NCBI GenBank assembly: GCA_910583925.1
Contig: CAJTZJ010000002.1
Location: 135,738-199,737 of the forward strand
Direction: 5' to 3'
Source of the DNA: an uncultured Eubacterium sp.
Lineage (GTDB): Bacteria; Bacillota; Clostridia; Oscillospirales; Acutalibacteraceae
Length of the DNA stretch: 64,000 nucleotides
This document shows positions 34,068-42,767 of this stretch, piece after piece. Made by a program: the position numbers and the translations under genes. How positions within the stretch are numbered: position 1 is the stretch's first letter; every line of letters begins with the position of its first letter. The notes beneath the pieces are model-generated. The model was not told the DNA's origin, searched no databases, and saw nothing but the letters and a program-made list of their open reading frames with translations.

Positions 34068-34835
34068 ATGAATTTCAGTGAAAGATTACAGGAATATTAT
34101 AACTCGGGATATGAAAAAACACGACTTATATCGGATAATGCACACAGAATAGAATTTTTAACAACCGTGCGGTATTTAGATGAAATTTTACCAAATAACA
34201 GTAAGGTGCTTGATTGCTGTGCAGGCGGCGGTATCTATTCGTACTATCTTGCAGAAAAAGGATTTAAGGTTACAGCAGCGGATTTATCGGATGATAATGT
34301 TGAAATTATAAAAGCAAATAAAAATTGTGATTTGCTTCAGGGTGTTTATCATCTGAATGTGCTTGATATGTCCGTTTTTGAAAGTGAAAGCTTTGATGCT
34401 GTTTTATGTATGGGTGCGTTTTATCATTTGAAATCGAAAGAAGAGCGCCGGCAATGTATTGCCGAATGCTTAAGAGTTTTGAAGAAAGGCGGTATATTTA
34501 TTCTTGCCTATATTAATAGAAATCCGTGTGTTCTTTATCAATTCTGGCAGCAACCGAAAAATATTGCAATGCAGACAGAATTGATTAAAACAGGAGATAA
34601 TAACCTGTTTTATGCTGTTGATTTTGATGAAATAGAAAAAGTTGTTGAAGAATTTAATTTAATAAAAATTAAAAATATAGGTGTTGACGGCTCAGCATAT
34701 CCATTGCAGAAAAAGATTAATTCACTTAATAAAAAACAATTTAATGAATTTTTGAATTATCATTTCTCAGTCTGTGAAGAACCGTCTATAATCGGTAACA
34801 GTATGCACGGTTTGCTTATTGCAGGAAAGGATTAA
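34068..34835 (+). CDS. Class I SAM-dependent methyltransferase
   Basis: This 255-residue methyltransferase carries SAM motif I VLDCCAGGGIYSYYL, acidic motif VTAADLSDDNV and the post-II region FDAVLCMGAFYHL. ATG 34068 sits after TGGGGTG. It lies 16 bases after the kinase-like gene and 2 bases before the GNAT, so it is in the same unit. The methyl acceptor is unknown (small molecule or RNA). Confidence 0.85.
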   Translation: MNFSERLQEYYNSGYEKTRLISDNAHRIEFLTTVRYLDEILPNNSKVLDCCAGGGIYSYYLAEKGFKVTAADLSDDNVEIIKANKNCDLLQGVYHLNVLDMSVFESESFDAVLCMGAFYHLKSKEERRQCIAECLRVLKKGGIFILAYINRNPCVLYQFWQQPKNIAMQTELIKTGDNNLFYAVDFDEIEKVVEEFNLIKIKNIGVDGSAYPLQKKINSLNKKQFNEFLNYHFSVCEEPSIIGNSMHGLLIAGKD

Positions 34836-34837
34836 AA

Positions 34838-35380
34838 ATGTTTGGAATTAATCTTGAAACGGAAAATTTTTATTTGAAGGATTTTGATTTAAAATATGCT
34901 GAAGATATTTTTGAAGGCTGTGTTTCTCAAAAGGATGTTATGAAATTTCTGAACTTTGAACCGTATACTGATTTGAATGCGTATAAGAACTTTATGCAGA
35001 ATACAATCGATAGAATCAAGCAGAAAAACAATTTAGAATATAGGTGGCTCATCATTCCTAAAAAGCAAGATATAGCAATAGACATTATCAGTGCAAATGA
35101 ATATGATTTGGGATATAAACTTGGATATTACATAAGAAAATCATATCAAGGCAAGGGCGTTATGACTGAGGTTATGAAATATATCATTCAATATCTTTTT
35201 TCTATTGGTGTTGAAACAGTATTTTCAATCCACGATATTGAAAACATTGCTTCGGGTAAATTGATGGATAAGTGCGGTATGAAGCAAATAGCGGTTGTAA
35301 ATAACCATACTATCAGATTGGGATTTGAAAATAGAACAATGATAACTAAGGCAATTTATAGAGGAGAAAAAGAGTTATGA
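34838..35380 (+). CDS. GNAT-family N-acetyltransferase (RimJ/RimL type)
   Basis: This 180-residue GNAT has acetyl-CoA-binding motif A KSYQGKGVMTEVMKYI and motif B NIASGKLMDKCGM. The acceptor could be a ribosomal protein N-terminus, an amine or a drug. It overlaps the HAD gene by four bases. Confidence 0.87.
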   Translation: MFGINLETENFYLKDFDLKYAEDIFEGCVSQKDVMKFLNFEPYTDLNAYKNFMQNTIDRIKQKNNLEYRWLIIPKKQDIAIDIISANEYDLGYKLGYYIRKSYQGKGVMTEVMKYIIQYLFSIGVETVFSIHDIENIASGKLMDKCGMKQIAVVNNHTIRLGFENRTMITKAIYRGEKEL

Positions 35381-36057
35381 AAGTGATATTTTGGGATTTT
35401 GACGGAACGCTTGTTTATTCAAATCCATTGTGGAGTAACAGTGTTTTTAATGCGCTGAAATCAGTTTGCTGTAATACAACAGTTACTTTTAATGAAATAA
35501 GAGCATTGATGGCAAGCGGCTTTACATGGCATACACCAAATGAAAATTATTCTGAGATAACAAATGAAAAATGGTGGCAGCATATGAATACTTATTTTTA
35601 TAATTGCTATATAAGCCTTGCTGTTCCTCATAGTATAGCCAAACAGGCAACTGTAAGGATACGGGAATTCATTAAACGGAAAGAGAATTATGCGCTTTAT
35701 TCCGATGCGGTTTCAACGCTTCAAGAATTGAAAAGCAAGGGAATAAAAAATGTTGTTCTATCAAATAATTATCCTGATTTATGCGATGTTTTAAAAGAAC
35801 TCGGCATTTATGATTTATTTGATGATTTTGTGATTTCGGCGCTTGAGGGATTTGATAAGCCAAGAAAAGAAATATTTGAAGCAGCAAGGAAGCTGTATCC
35901 GAATGCAAATGAATATTATATGGTTGGCGATAGTGTGAATGCCGATATTATCGGCGGCAGTCAGGCAGGATTTAAAACGATACTTGTTCATAAAGGATTT
36001 AATGAGCAGGCTGATTATTGTTTTGAAGATTTGCAAGCTATTACTGATTTGTTTTAG
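35377..36057 (+). CDS. HAD-family hydrolase
   Basis: This 226-residue phosphatase-like protein has motif I FWDFDGTLV, motif II VVLSNNYPD and motif IV YMVGDSVNADIIGG with an alpha-helical cap between I and II (subfamily IA). It overlaps the GNAT upstream and is 6 bases from the methyltransferase downstream. The substrate is unknown. Confidence 0.88.
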   Translation: MKVIFWDFDGTLVYSNPLWSNSVFNALKSVCCNTTVTFNEIRALMASGFTWHTPNENYSEITNEKWWQHMNTYFYNCYISLAVPHSIAKQATVRIREFIKRKENYALYSDAVSTLQELKSKGIKNVVLSNNYPDLCDVLKELGIYDLFDDFVISALEGFDKPRKEIFEAARKLYPNANEYYMVGDSVNADIIGGSQAGFKTILVHKGFNEQADYCFEDLQAITDLF

Positions 36058-36063
36058 GAGAGA

Positions 36064-36849
36064 ATGATGATTACAAATAAGAATATAGACGGCGGAAAAG
36101 GGTTTGACTGGGGACTTGCTTCTGCTGATTATGCAAAGTACAGAGATATTTATCCTGATGAATTTTATAAGCGGATTGTTGATTTAGGATATTGCAAAAA
36201 CGGACAAAGCGTGCTGGATTTAGGAACGGGAACAGGTGTGCTTCCCCGAAATATGTATAAGTACGGCGCAAAATTTGTCGGTACGGATATATCCGAAAAT
36301 CAGATAAAATATGCTAAAAAGCTTAGTGAGGGCTTGGATATTGATTACATAGTTTCATCAGCTGAAAGGCTTGCATTTCCGAAGGAAAGCTTTGATGTTG
36401 TAACGGCTTGTCAGTGTTTTATGTATTTTGATAAAAAGATTATTTTTCCTAAAATACATAAGTTTTTAAAGGAGAATGGGCACTTTTTAATTCTGTTTAT
36501 GGCATGGCTTCCGTTTGAAAGTGAAATCGCAATGAAAAGCGAGGATTTCGTGCTGAAATATAATCCCGCTTGGAGCGGCGGCAGAATGACACGCTATGCG
36601 CTGAAAACACCTGAATGGTCAAAGGGACTGTTTGCTGTTGAAAATGCGATAACATACGATATGGATATTTCTTTCACAAGAGAAAGCTGGAATGGCAGGA
36701 TGAAAGCCTGCCGCGGTATTGATGCCTCTCTTTCTCCAAGTGAAATTGCTGAATTTGAAAAAGAGCATCTTGCATATCTGAAAACGGTTCCTGAAAAATT
36801 CACTATACCGCATTATGCAACGATACTTGATTTGAAGAAAAGGAGTTGA
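36064..36849 (+). CDS. Class I SAM-dependent methyltransferase (second in cluster)
   Basis: This 261-residue methyltransferase has SVLDLGTGTGVLPRNM (motif I), VGTDISENQI (acidic) and FDVVTACQCFMYFD. Two ATGs (36064, 36067) follow AGGAG; the second has the better spacing. It is not closely similar to the methyltransferase at 34068, so it is not a recent duplicate. Acceptor unknown. Confidence 0.85.
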   Translation: MMITNKNIDGGKGFDWGLASADYAKYRDIYPDEFYKRIVDLGYCKNGQSVLDLGTGTGVLPRNMYKYGAKFVGTDISENQIKYAKKLSEGLDIDYIVSSAERLAFPKESFDVVTACQCFMYFDKKIIFPKIHKFLKENGHFLILFMAWLPFESEIAMKSEDFVLKYNPAWSGGRMTRYALKTPEWSKGLFAVENAITYDMDISFTRESWNGRMKACRGIDASLSPSEIAEFEKEHLAYLKTVPEKFTIPHYATILDLKKRS

Positions 36850-36855
36850 TTTTAA

Positions 36856-37416
36856 ATGAACAATATAGGAACACAGGAAATAAAAACCGAAAGGCTGTTA
36901 CTCAGAAGAATTAAAGAATCTGATTGCCATGACTTGTATAAGTTTACTGTTAAGAAAGAAGTTGCAAAATATGTCAGCTGGACTGTGCATAAAAGTATTG
37001 ATGTCACAAGAGATTTATGCAAAATGTGGGAAGAGGCGTATCAAAAGGATCATACATACAGATGGGCTGTTGTATATCATGACACAGCTATCGGCGTAAT
37101 AGATGTAATAAGACTGACAAGCGATTCTGCTTATATGGGCTGGATGCTGGATAATATTCATTGGAACAAAGGCATTATGACCGAAGCCGCAACAGCGGTA
37201 AGGGATTATCTGTTTGAAAAGGTTCTGGTTGATGCTATTTATGCTGCGCATGTAACGGAAAATATCGGCTCGGGCAGAGTTATGCAGAAGATCGGAATGA
37301 AGCCTGTGAGCTGTGAAGAATACTTTGCTGCCTGTGATAAAGAGCCAAAGCATGAATTGAACGGAATGCCTGTGTCATTCTATAAAATGGACAGAACAGA
37401 TTGGGAACGGAACTAA
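36856..37416 (+). CDS. GNAT-family N-acetyltransferase (second in cluster)
   Basis: This 186-residue RimJ/RimL-type acetyltransferase has motif A NKGIMTEAATAVRDYL and motif B NIGSGRVMQKIGMKPV. It ends the run of six tightly spaced genes that begins at 33500. The GGAG in AAGGAGTTGATTTTA upstream is its likely ribosome site. Confidence 0.86.
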   Translation: MNNIGTQEIKTERLLLRRIKESDCHDLYKFTVKKEVAKYVSWTVHKSIDVTRDLCKMWEEAYQKDHTYRWAVVYHDTAIGVIDVIRLTSDSAYMGWMLDNIHWNKGIMTEAATAVRDYLFEKVLVDAIYAAHVTENIGSGRVMQKIGMKPVSCEEYFAACDKEPKHELNGMPVSFYKMDRTDWERN

Positions 37417-37498
37417 AGTAACAATTTTCAACATAAAATCATATTCTGAAATAGGGCGTAAATATTGGCTGCTTGGTATTTCTTAAGGGGTTTTGATT

Positions 37499-37717
37499 AT
37501 GAATTTTACCAAGGAAACCTTAAAAAGAATGTTAAGAACCTTTTTTCAAACAGCGGTAAGCTATGCTGCAATTCACATTACGACTGTTGATTTTACAGAA
37601 AGCAAACAGCTTCTTCGTGCAGCTTTAACCGGCATCGGTGTTTCAGCAGCTGCGGCAGGACTTTCCGCTGCTATGAATTTAGAAAAAAAGCAAATTGATG
37701 AAGGCGGTTCAGAATAA
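37499..37717 (+). CDS. Holin-like small membrane protein
   Basis: This 72-residue protein has an amphipathic N-terminus (TKETLKRMLRTFFQTAVSYAA) and a second hydrophobic stretch LTGIGVSAAAAGLSAAMN, then a charged tail, the pattern of clostridial phage holins. Its stop overlaps the start of the GH25 lysozyme, the usual holin-endolysin order. ATG 37499 follows AAGGGG by 10 bases. Confidence 0.75.
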   Translation: MNFTKETLKRMLRTFFQTAVSYAAIHITTVDFTESKQLLRAALTGIGVSAAAAGLSAAMNLEKKQIDEGGSE

Positions 37718-38778
37718 TGTCTTATTTCGGAGTTGATTTATCGGAATTTAACGGCTCTATTGATTGGGAAAGATTAGCTAAGCATATTGATTTTGCAATT
37801 CTCAGAATAGGATGGGTTGGAAATAAGGATAACAGCACGCTTGATGAAAGGTTTGAAGAATACTATCGTTCTGCACGAAAGGCAGGCGTTAAAATCGGCG
37901 CATATGTTTATATCTATTCTAACAGCGAAAAAACGGCTCGTGAGGGTGCAGAATGGGCAGTTGAAAGGTTGAGGGGAAAAACATTGAATTTGCCTGTTTA
38001 CTGCGATATGGAGGACAGCAGTATTGCCGGCCTCGGCAGAGCAAAGCTTTCCGCAATTGTAAGGGCATTTAATTCCGTTATCGAAAAACACGGCTATTGG
38101 GCAGGTATTTATGCAAACAGGAACTGGTATGACCATTACCTGGATAAAGATCTGAAAGAGCGTTATACAAGCTGGATAGCGGATTACAGAAGCGGAACGA
38201 ATCTGTATAAGGGTGAATATGATATGTGGCAGAATTCATCCAAAGGCAGAATAGAGGGTGTCAGCGGAAATGTTGATACGGATTATTTGTATCGAAATTT
38301 GTTTTATGCCATAAGTTCAGACGATGATGAGCCTGAAAAACCGATTGAGGGTAAGTATCCTAAGCCGGTACAATGGCAGAACGGTTCAACGAAAGAAACT
38401 GTTTACAAACGGAGTAATCTGGATGAAAAAATCGGTTCGATTTTTTCATATTCAGATGCGCTTTGCTATGGCAAAGCGGGAAATCCGCTTATTATTGTTT
38501 ATGATATTGCCGGTACAGAAAAGCATAAAGCGGGATTTGTTGCGTATAAAGACGGTGTAAAAAATGCTCCGTCTGATAAGAAAGTATGGAAAAACGGTCA
38601 TACACCTGAAGTGGTGTATGCGGATACGGGAAAGCAATTGTCTGTCGGCAGCATTTTTCCGTATGAAACAGCAGATTGTCTTGGAAAAATAGATGATATG
38701 TATCTTGTTCGTTATTCTGTTGATGGTACGAATATTCAAAAATGCGGTTTTGTGGATTATCATGGCGGAAACAGATAG
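37717..38778 (+). CDS. GH25 lysozyme (phage-type endolysin) with two C-terminal repeats
   Basis: This 353-residue muramidase has the GH25 start YFGVDLSEFNG, the catalytic pair in VYCDMEDSS (Asp, Glu) and the late MWQNSSKG motif. After residue ~215 come two repeats of about 60 residues (each with an NG-T-E-VY element, KETVYKRS and PEVVYADT), probably wall-binding. No signal peptide is present, fitting release through the adjacent holin. It cleaves peptidoglycan between MurNAc and GlcNAc. Confidence 0.92.
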   Translation: MSYFGVDLSEFNGSIDWERLAKHIDFAILRIGWVGNKDNSTLDERFEEYYRSARKAGVKIGAYVYIYSNSEKTAREGAEWAVERLRGKTLNLPVYCDMEDSSIAGLGRAKLSAIVRAFNSVIEKHGYWAGIYANRNWYDHYLDKDLKERYTSWIADYRSGTNLYKGEYDMWQNSSKGRIEGVSGNVDTDYLYRNLFYAISSDDDEPEKPIEGKYPKPVQWQNGSTKETVYKRSNLDEKIGSIFSYSDALCYGKAGNPLIIVYDIAGTEKHKAGFVAYKDGVKNAPSDKKVWKNGHTPEVVYADTGKQLSVGSIFPYETADCLGKIDDMYLVRYSVDGTNIQKCGFVDYHGGNR

Positions 38779-38785
38779 TAAAGAA

Positions 38786-38809
38786 AAGGCACGGGATATC
38801 CTGTGCCTT
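38786..38809. terminator. Terminator between endolysin and small protein genes
   Basis: AAGGCAC (38786-38792) pairs with GTGCCTT (38803-38809); T-rich on the minus side. Confidence 0.65.
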
Positions 38810-38812
38810 AAA

Positions 38813-39004
38813 TCATATGCCGAGTGAGCCATTTGAAAAATAATTCACAAAGCAATCCATTTCGTAATTTGAATTAATTTTTCGTGTTTTATTTATAACT
38901 ACTTGCCTCTGTTTATTTGGCAGCTTGTTGAACTGCGTTCGGGCAGCTTCGTTTCTTGCCAAAGCATTTCGGAAATTGATTGGCAATTCCTGTTTATCCA
39001 TCAT
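38813..39004 (-). CDS. Conserved small hypothetical protein
   Basis: This 63-residue protein reads PINFRNALARNEAARTQFNKL and then KQRQVVINKTRKI, a pattern I have seen in short clostridial proteins of unknown function (MALAQN...F...L...EKQ...I...T..I...EM). It is soluble, basic and mostly helical. No function can be given. Confidence 0.6.
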   Translation of the reverse strand: MMDKQELPINFRNALARNEAARTQFNKLPNKQRQVVINKTRKINSNYEMDCFVNYFSNGSLGI

Positions 39005-39164
39005 AACACCTCAATATTATGGTTTGCTTAAATTGTGTTTTTATATCAGGGAAAATAATACATATTAATAAATAGTTTTGAAAATAAACAGTTTATTTTT
39101 CGGAAAATCATAAAAAATATAAGGTGAAATATATTGTAAAAAAGAAAACAGGCGGAAATGGAAA

Positions 39165-39386
39165 ATGTATTCATATCATAATACAATCAGGAAAAGAATA
39201 AAAAATGGTGAGCTTGTAGGATATGTTTTTACGGATGATTATAAAAATATAGGCGAATGTCTGCTTTTATTGTTTGATACGCCACCGTTTGAAAGACCGG
39301 TAAGACCGTATAAGTATGATGAATATGTTGATCTTCTTTCGGAATGGAAAAAACAGCAAACAAAACAGCCTAATCCTAACGAATAG
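39165..39386 (+). CDS. Small hypothetical protein
   Basis: This 73-residue protein starts MYSYHNTIRKRIKNGEL and contains PFERPVRPYKYDEYVDLL, resembling small clostridial proteins with a PIRPHRY-type motif. A GGCGGAAATGGAAA stretch precedes the ATG. It faces the Spo0A-like gene. Function unknown. Confidence 0.6.
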   Translation: MYSYHNTIRKRIKNGELVGYVFTDDYKNIGECLLLLFDTPPFERPVRPYKYDEYVDLLSEWKKQQTKQPNPNE

Positions 39387-39411
39387 GACAAGGCTGAAAG
39401 AAGATATGGAA

Positions 39412-39753
39412 TTAATTATCCGTACTGTTACGCTCAACATAGGTAACCAGAATGGAAATCAGCTCTGAAACCGATGGTGTAGCTACAATATCATAGCCTG
39501 CAATCTCCGTAAGTCTTTCCGAATGGTTTTCCCATGCATGTTCGGCAACGGTTCTGATATTTCGCTCAATATTGTGGCGATTGCAGCAGCACATATCCGC
39601 AACAGGATTGTAAATGTTTTTTGTAATGTACATCAGTCGTTCTTCATCATCCAGTGCAAGTTCAACGGACATCATAAGCTGTTTGTATCCCTTATAGCGC
39701 TTAAGGATTCCAAGTGACTGAATGGTTTTGTTTAATAATTGCGTATTCGTCAT
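39412..39753 (-). CDS. Stand-alone Spo0A C-terminal (DNA-binding) domain protein
   Basis: This 113-residue protein matches the sigma-A-contacting, DNA-binding C-terminal domain of the sporulation regulator Spo0A: KRYKGYKQLMMSVEL corresponds to the IKGY...LR.AI helix and NPVADMCCCNRHNIERNIRTVAEHAWE to the YP.IA......ERAIRHAIE.AW recognition region. The receiver domain is absent. AGGAGG precedes ATG 39753. A perfect Spo0A box lies upstream at 39869-39875. It may compete with or replace Spo0A at some sites. Confidence 0.85.
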   Translation of the reverse strand: MTNTQLLNKTIQSLGILKRYKGYKQLMMSVELALDDEERLMYITKNIYNPVADMCCCNRHNIERNIRTVAEHAWENHSERLTEIAGYDIVATPSVSELISILVTYVERNSTDN

Positions 39754-39868
39754 ATAAATTTCCTCCTGTTACAGTAGTCGGAGTTTTGTACAAATGGTCT
39801 TACCGATTTGTGGAAATTATATGATAAATATTGACATTATTCGTTAAAAACGACCTTTAAAGTCACTT

Positions 39869-39875
39869 TTCGACA
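39869..39875 (-). promoter_or_regulatory. Spo0A box upstream of the Spo0A-like gene
   Basis: TTCGACA on the plus strand (TGTCGAA on the minus) is the consensus 0A box, 116 bases before the start codon. The rest of 39754-39980 is AT-rich without an open frame. Confidence 0.5.
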
Positions 39876-39983
39876 TTTTCGGATATAAAAAGATAGTTAA
39901 TAAATGATGAGAATATATGAAAGACAGTTGATATATATGTTTCATACAACAGCTTACTTAGGGGATATTGAAAAAATAAAAAG

Positions 39984-40015
39984 GACCTTAGAGAGTCTTA
40001 AGACTTTCTAAGGTC
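39984..40015 (-). terminator. Terminator of the tRNA gene
   Basis: GACCTTAG...AGTCTTAAGACT...CTAAGGTC forms a long hairpin that on the minus strand ends in CTTTTT. Confidence 0.85.
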
Positions 40016-40018
40016 GAA

Positions 40019-40095
40019 TGGTCGAGGTGACAAGATTCGAACTTGCGGCCCCCACGTCCCGAACGTGGTGCTCTACCAAACTGAGCCACACCTCG
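40019..40095 (-). tRNA. tRNA-Pro (anticodon CGG)
   Basis: On the minus strand the acceptor strands CGAGGTG/CACCTCG, D arm, anticodon stem CCACG/CGTGG with loop TTCGGGA (anticodon CGG) and TTCGAAT T-loop fold as a cloverleaf. Discriminator A is followed by an encoded CCA (40019-40021). It reads CCG proline codons. Confidence 0.97.
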
Positions 40096-40203
40096 ATAAC
40101 TTTAGCAGAAATATTATTGCATATTTTTTAGAATTTTGCAATAGTTATTTTCATTTTTATGTAAGAAAACGGAGAAATTTATTAAATTCCTCCGTTTAAT
40201 TTG

Positions 40204-41439
40204 CTATATGAGCACCTGTTTTTCAGCAGATTTTCCCTCTGCAATCTTTTTACCGTTTTTATATGAGGATAAAACAACTGCATTATGATTAAGTGCATCG
40301 TAATAATTTTTGGCATCCAGAACAATAAAGTTTGCCGGTCGGTTTTCTTCAATTCCGTATCTATTGCCGAGATGCAGCGTTTTTGCTGCGTTTGTTGTAA
40401 CGAGCTTATATGAATTCATAATATCATCATAGCCCATAAGCTGACAGACATGAAGCCCGAGGAAAACGGCATCTCTCATACTGCCTGTTCCCATCGGATA
40501 CCATGGGTCAAATATATCATCATTACCAAAAGAAACATTGATTCCTGCTTCAATAAGCTCTTTGACTCTTGTAATACCTCTGCGTTTCGGATAGGTATCC
40601 ATTCTGCCCTGAAGATGTGTATTAACAAGCGGATTTGAAACAAAGTTTATTCTGCTCATTTTGAGGAGTCTCATAAGCCTTGTAACATAGGCATTATTAT
40701 ATGAGTGCATTGCGGTTGTATGGCTTGCAGTTACTTTATCGAAAAGTTCAAGTTCAAGTGCTCTTGCGGCAACTGTTTCAAGCCCTCTTGAAGCTTCATC
40801 ATCTATTTCATCGCAGTGAACATCAACAAGCTTATCATTGTCTGCAGCAAGCTGCAATGCAAAGTTTAAGGATTCAACGCTGTATTCCCTTGTAAATTCA
40901 AAGTGCGGGATTGCACCAACAACATCTGCTCCCATTTTAACAGCATCAATCATAAGCTGCTTGCCGTTCGGAAAGCTGAGAATGCCGTCCTGCGGAAAAG
41001 CTACAATCTGAATTTCCATAATATTCTTAAGCTCTTCACGAAGCTCCAGCATGGTTTCCATTGCAATCAGAGTCGGATCTGTTACATCAACATGTGTTCG
41101 AACAAACTGAATTCCGTTTGATGCCTGTATTCGGACAACCTTACGAACCCGCTCTTTAATATCCTCTTTCGTAAGCTTGTCCTTGCGTTTTCCCCAGCAT
41201 TCAATGCCTTCAAAAAGTGTTCCTGATTTGTTCCAGCAGGGATCGCCTGCGGTAAGGCTTGTATCAAGATGAACATGAGATTCTATAAACGGAGGAAGAA
41301 CAAGCTTTGAGCCTAAATCAATAACTTCTTCATTCGGAAAAGCTTTAATGTTTTCTGATATCAAATCAAATTTTCCGTCTGTAACACGAAAATCAATGCG
41401 TTTTTCAGAGTTTTCTATATAAGCATTTTTGAATAACAT
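40204..41439 (-). CDS. codA: Cytosine deaminase
   Basis: This 411-residue amidohydrolase converts cytosine to uracil and ammonia (pyrimidine salvage). It follows E. coli CodA closely: metal ligands in ESHVHLDTSL, VDVHCDEIDDEASRG, ASHTTAMHSYNNAY and SFGNDDIFDPWYPMG. ATG 41439 with GAGG upstream is the true start; a longer frame runs back into codB. It is 11 bases from codB, so codBA is one operon. In E. coli CodA the motif is FGHDD; here it is FGNDD, so His is replaced by Asn at that site. Confidence 0.94.
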   Translation of the reverse strand: MLFKNAYIENSEKRIDFRVTDGKFDLISENIKAFPNEEVIDLGSKLVLPPFIESHVHLDTSLTAGDPCWNKSGTLFEGIECWGKRKDKLTKEDIKERVRKVVRIQASNGIQFVRTHVDVTDPTLIAMETMLELREELKNIMEIQIVAFPQDGILSFPNGKQLMIDAVKMGADVVGAIPHFEFTREYSVESLNFALQLAADNDKLVDVHCDEIDDEASRGLETVAARALELELFDKVTASHTTAMHSYNNAYVTRLMRLLKMSRINFVSNPLVNTHLQGRMDTYPKRRGITRVKELIEAGINVSFGNDDIFDPWYPMGTGSMRDAVFLGLHVCQLMGYDDIMNSYKLVTTNAAKTLHLGNRYGIEENRPANFIVLDAKNYYDALNHNAVVLSSYKNGKKIAEGKSAEKQVLI

Positions 41440-41450
41440 AGCATTACCTC

Positions 41451-42692
41451 TTATTTTTTTCTTGTCTTTGAAATTGCGTAGAATACTAAGTAAACAACTA
41501 TAGCTGTTACCATTGCATGAATTGAAGCAATTCCCCATTTAATTAGATTTCCTGCAACTGCACCAAGAATAACACCGAGAACAGAGCCGATATTTATCTT
41601 GCCTGCTACAACAGAATCCTCCTTGTAATTTTCTTTATTGAGGAAGAAATCTATCATAATAATTGCACCGACCGGCGGTAAAGTTGCATTGAGTATATTA
41701 AGGAACGGAATGAAATTGTTGTAAAGCCATAATGCCGTTACGGTTCCGATAATGCCTGCAGCAATAACCATCGGGCGTTTGCGGATTTTTGTTATATTTG
41801 AAAGTCCTAATCCTGATGTATAAAGTGCATTATCATTGGTTGTCCAGATGTTGGCACCTAAAACGATAAGCGCAGGAACAAGAAGACCCTGTGAAATCAT
41901 AACATAAAAAATATCGTCCTTACCTGTAAAAGCACCGCCTACTGCTCCGAAAGCAAACATTAAAATGTTTCCGATAAAGAAGGCAATGACCGTTGTAATA
42001 ATGGCAACCTTATTTGATTTTGCAAATCGTGTAAAGTTAGGTGTTGCTGTTCCGCCGCTTACAAAAGAGCCGATAACAAGCCCTACTCCTGCAAAAATGC
42101 TCAGCTCACCTGAGTTTTTAGCGAAAATGGCAATCAATCCGCCGCCGTCATTCGTTGCAGTTACCATTGAATAAATGCCAAGCGCGGCGATTAACGGAAC
42201 GGAGATATAGCTTACTATTTCAAGGCCTTTTACACCGAAATATGCGGATGCTGTCATACATAAGCCGGCGGCAGCAATGAGCCATAATGGATTAATATTT
42301 AAAACCTCGGCAGCAGGAACTGCAAACATTGCAACACCGACACCGAACCAGCCTATCTGCGTAAATGTAATCAGTGCAGACGGGAGGAATGAGCCGAATT
42401 TACCGAATGAACGCTGCGCAAGCAGGTCAAGTGACATACCTGTTTTGCTTCCGATATAGCCAAGAATTCCCGTGTATGCACTGAGAATAACACTTCCGAT
42501 TAAAACAGCAAGAGCAAATCCTTTGAAATCAAGTCCGTTTCCAAGCTTTGCACCAACAGACATACTTGCTGAAAAGAAAGTAAATCCGAGCATAATGAAA
42601 AACATCGGCCAGAAATTTTTCCTGCTTGATTTTGGAACGGCTTCCAGTGAATAATCCGTATCCGTGTGTTTTTTTGCTTTAGTTGTTGCCAT
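41451..42692 (-). CDS. codB: Cytosine permease
   Basis: This 413-residue NCS1-family transporter has twelve hydrophobic segments and typical CodB signatures such as ALITFTQIGWFGVGVAMFA and LGLSNITKIRKRP. It imports cytosine for the deaminase encoded next. GAGGAGATTAAACT precedes ATG 42692. A hairpin (42733-42765) separates it from the upstream membrane protein gene, leaving little room for a separate promoter. Confidence 0.94.
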   Translation of the reverse strand: MATTKAKKHTDTDYSLEAVPKSSRKNFWPMFFIMLGFTFFSASMSVGAKLGNGLDFKGFALAVLIGSVILSAYTGILGYIGSKTGMSLDLLAQRSFGKFGSFLPSALITFTQIGWFGVGVAMFAVPAAEVLNINPLWLIAAAGLCMTASAYFGVKGLEIVSYISVPLIAALGIYSMVTATNDGGGLIAIFAKNSGELSIFAGVGLVIGSFVSGGTATPNFTRFAKSNKVAIITTVIAFFIGNILMFAFGAVGGAFTGKDDIFYVMISQGLLVPALIVLGANIWTTNDNALYTSGLGLSNITKIRKRPMVIAAGIIGTVTALWLYNNFIPFLNILNATLPPVGAIIMIDFFLNKENYKEDSVVAGKINIGSVLGVILGAVAGNLIKWGIASIHAMVTAIVVYLVFYAISKTRKK

Positions 42693-42732
42693 AGTTTAAT
42701 CTCCTCTTTAAAATGATTTACTTTATTTCAAA

Positions 42733-42765
42733 AATAAAGGCACGGTAAGGATACCATGCCTTATT
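42733..42765 (-). terminator. Hairpin between membrane protein gene and codB
   Basis: AAGGCACGGT pairs with ATACCATGCCTT with T-rich flanks on the minus side. It may be a terminator with read-through into codBA or an attenuator. Confidence 0.6.
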
Positions 42766-42767
42766 TA

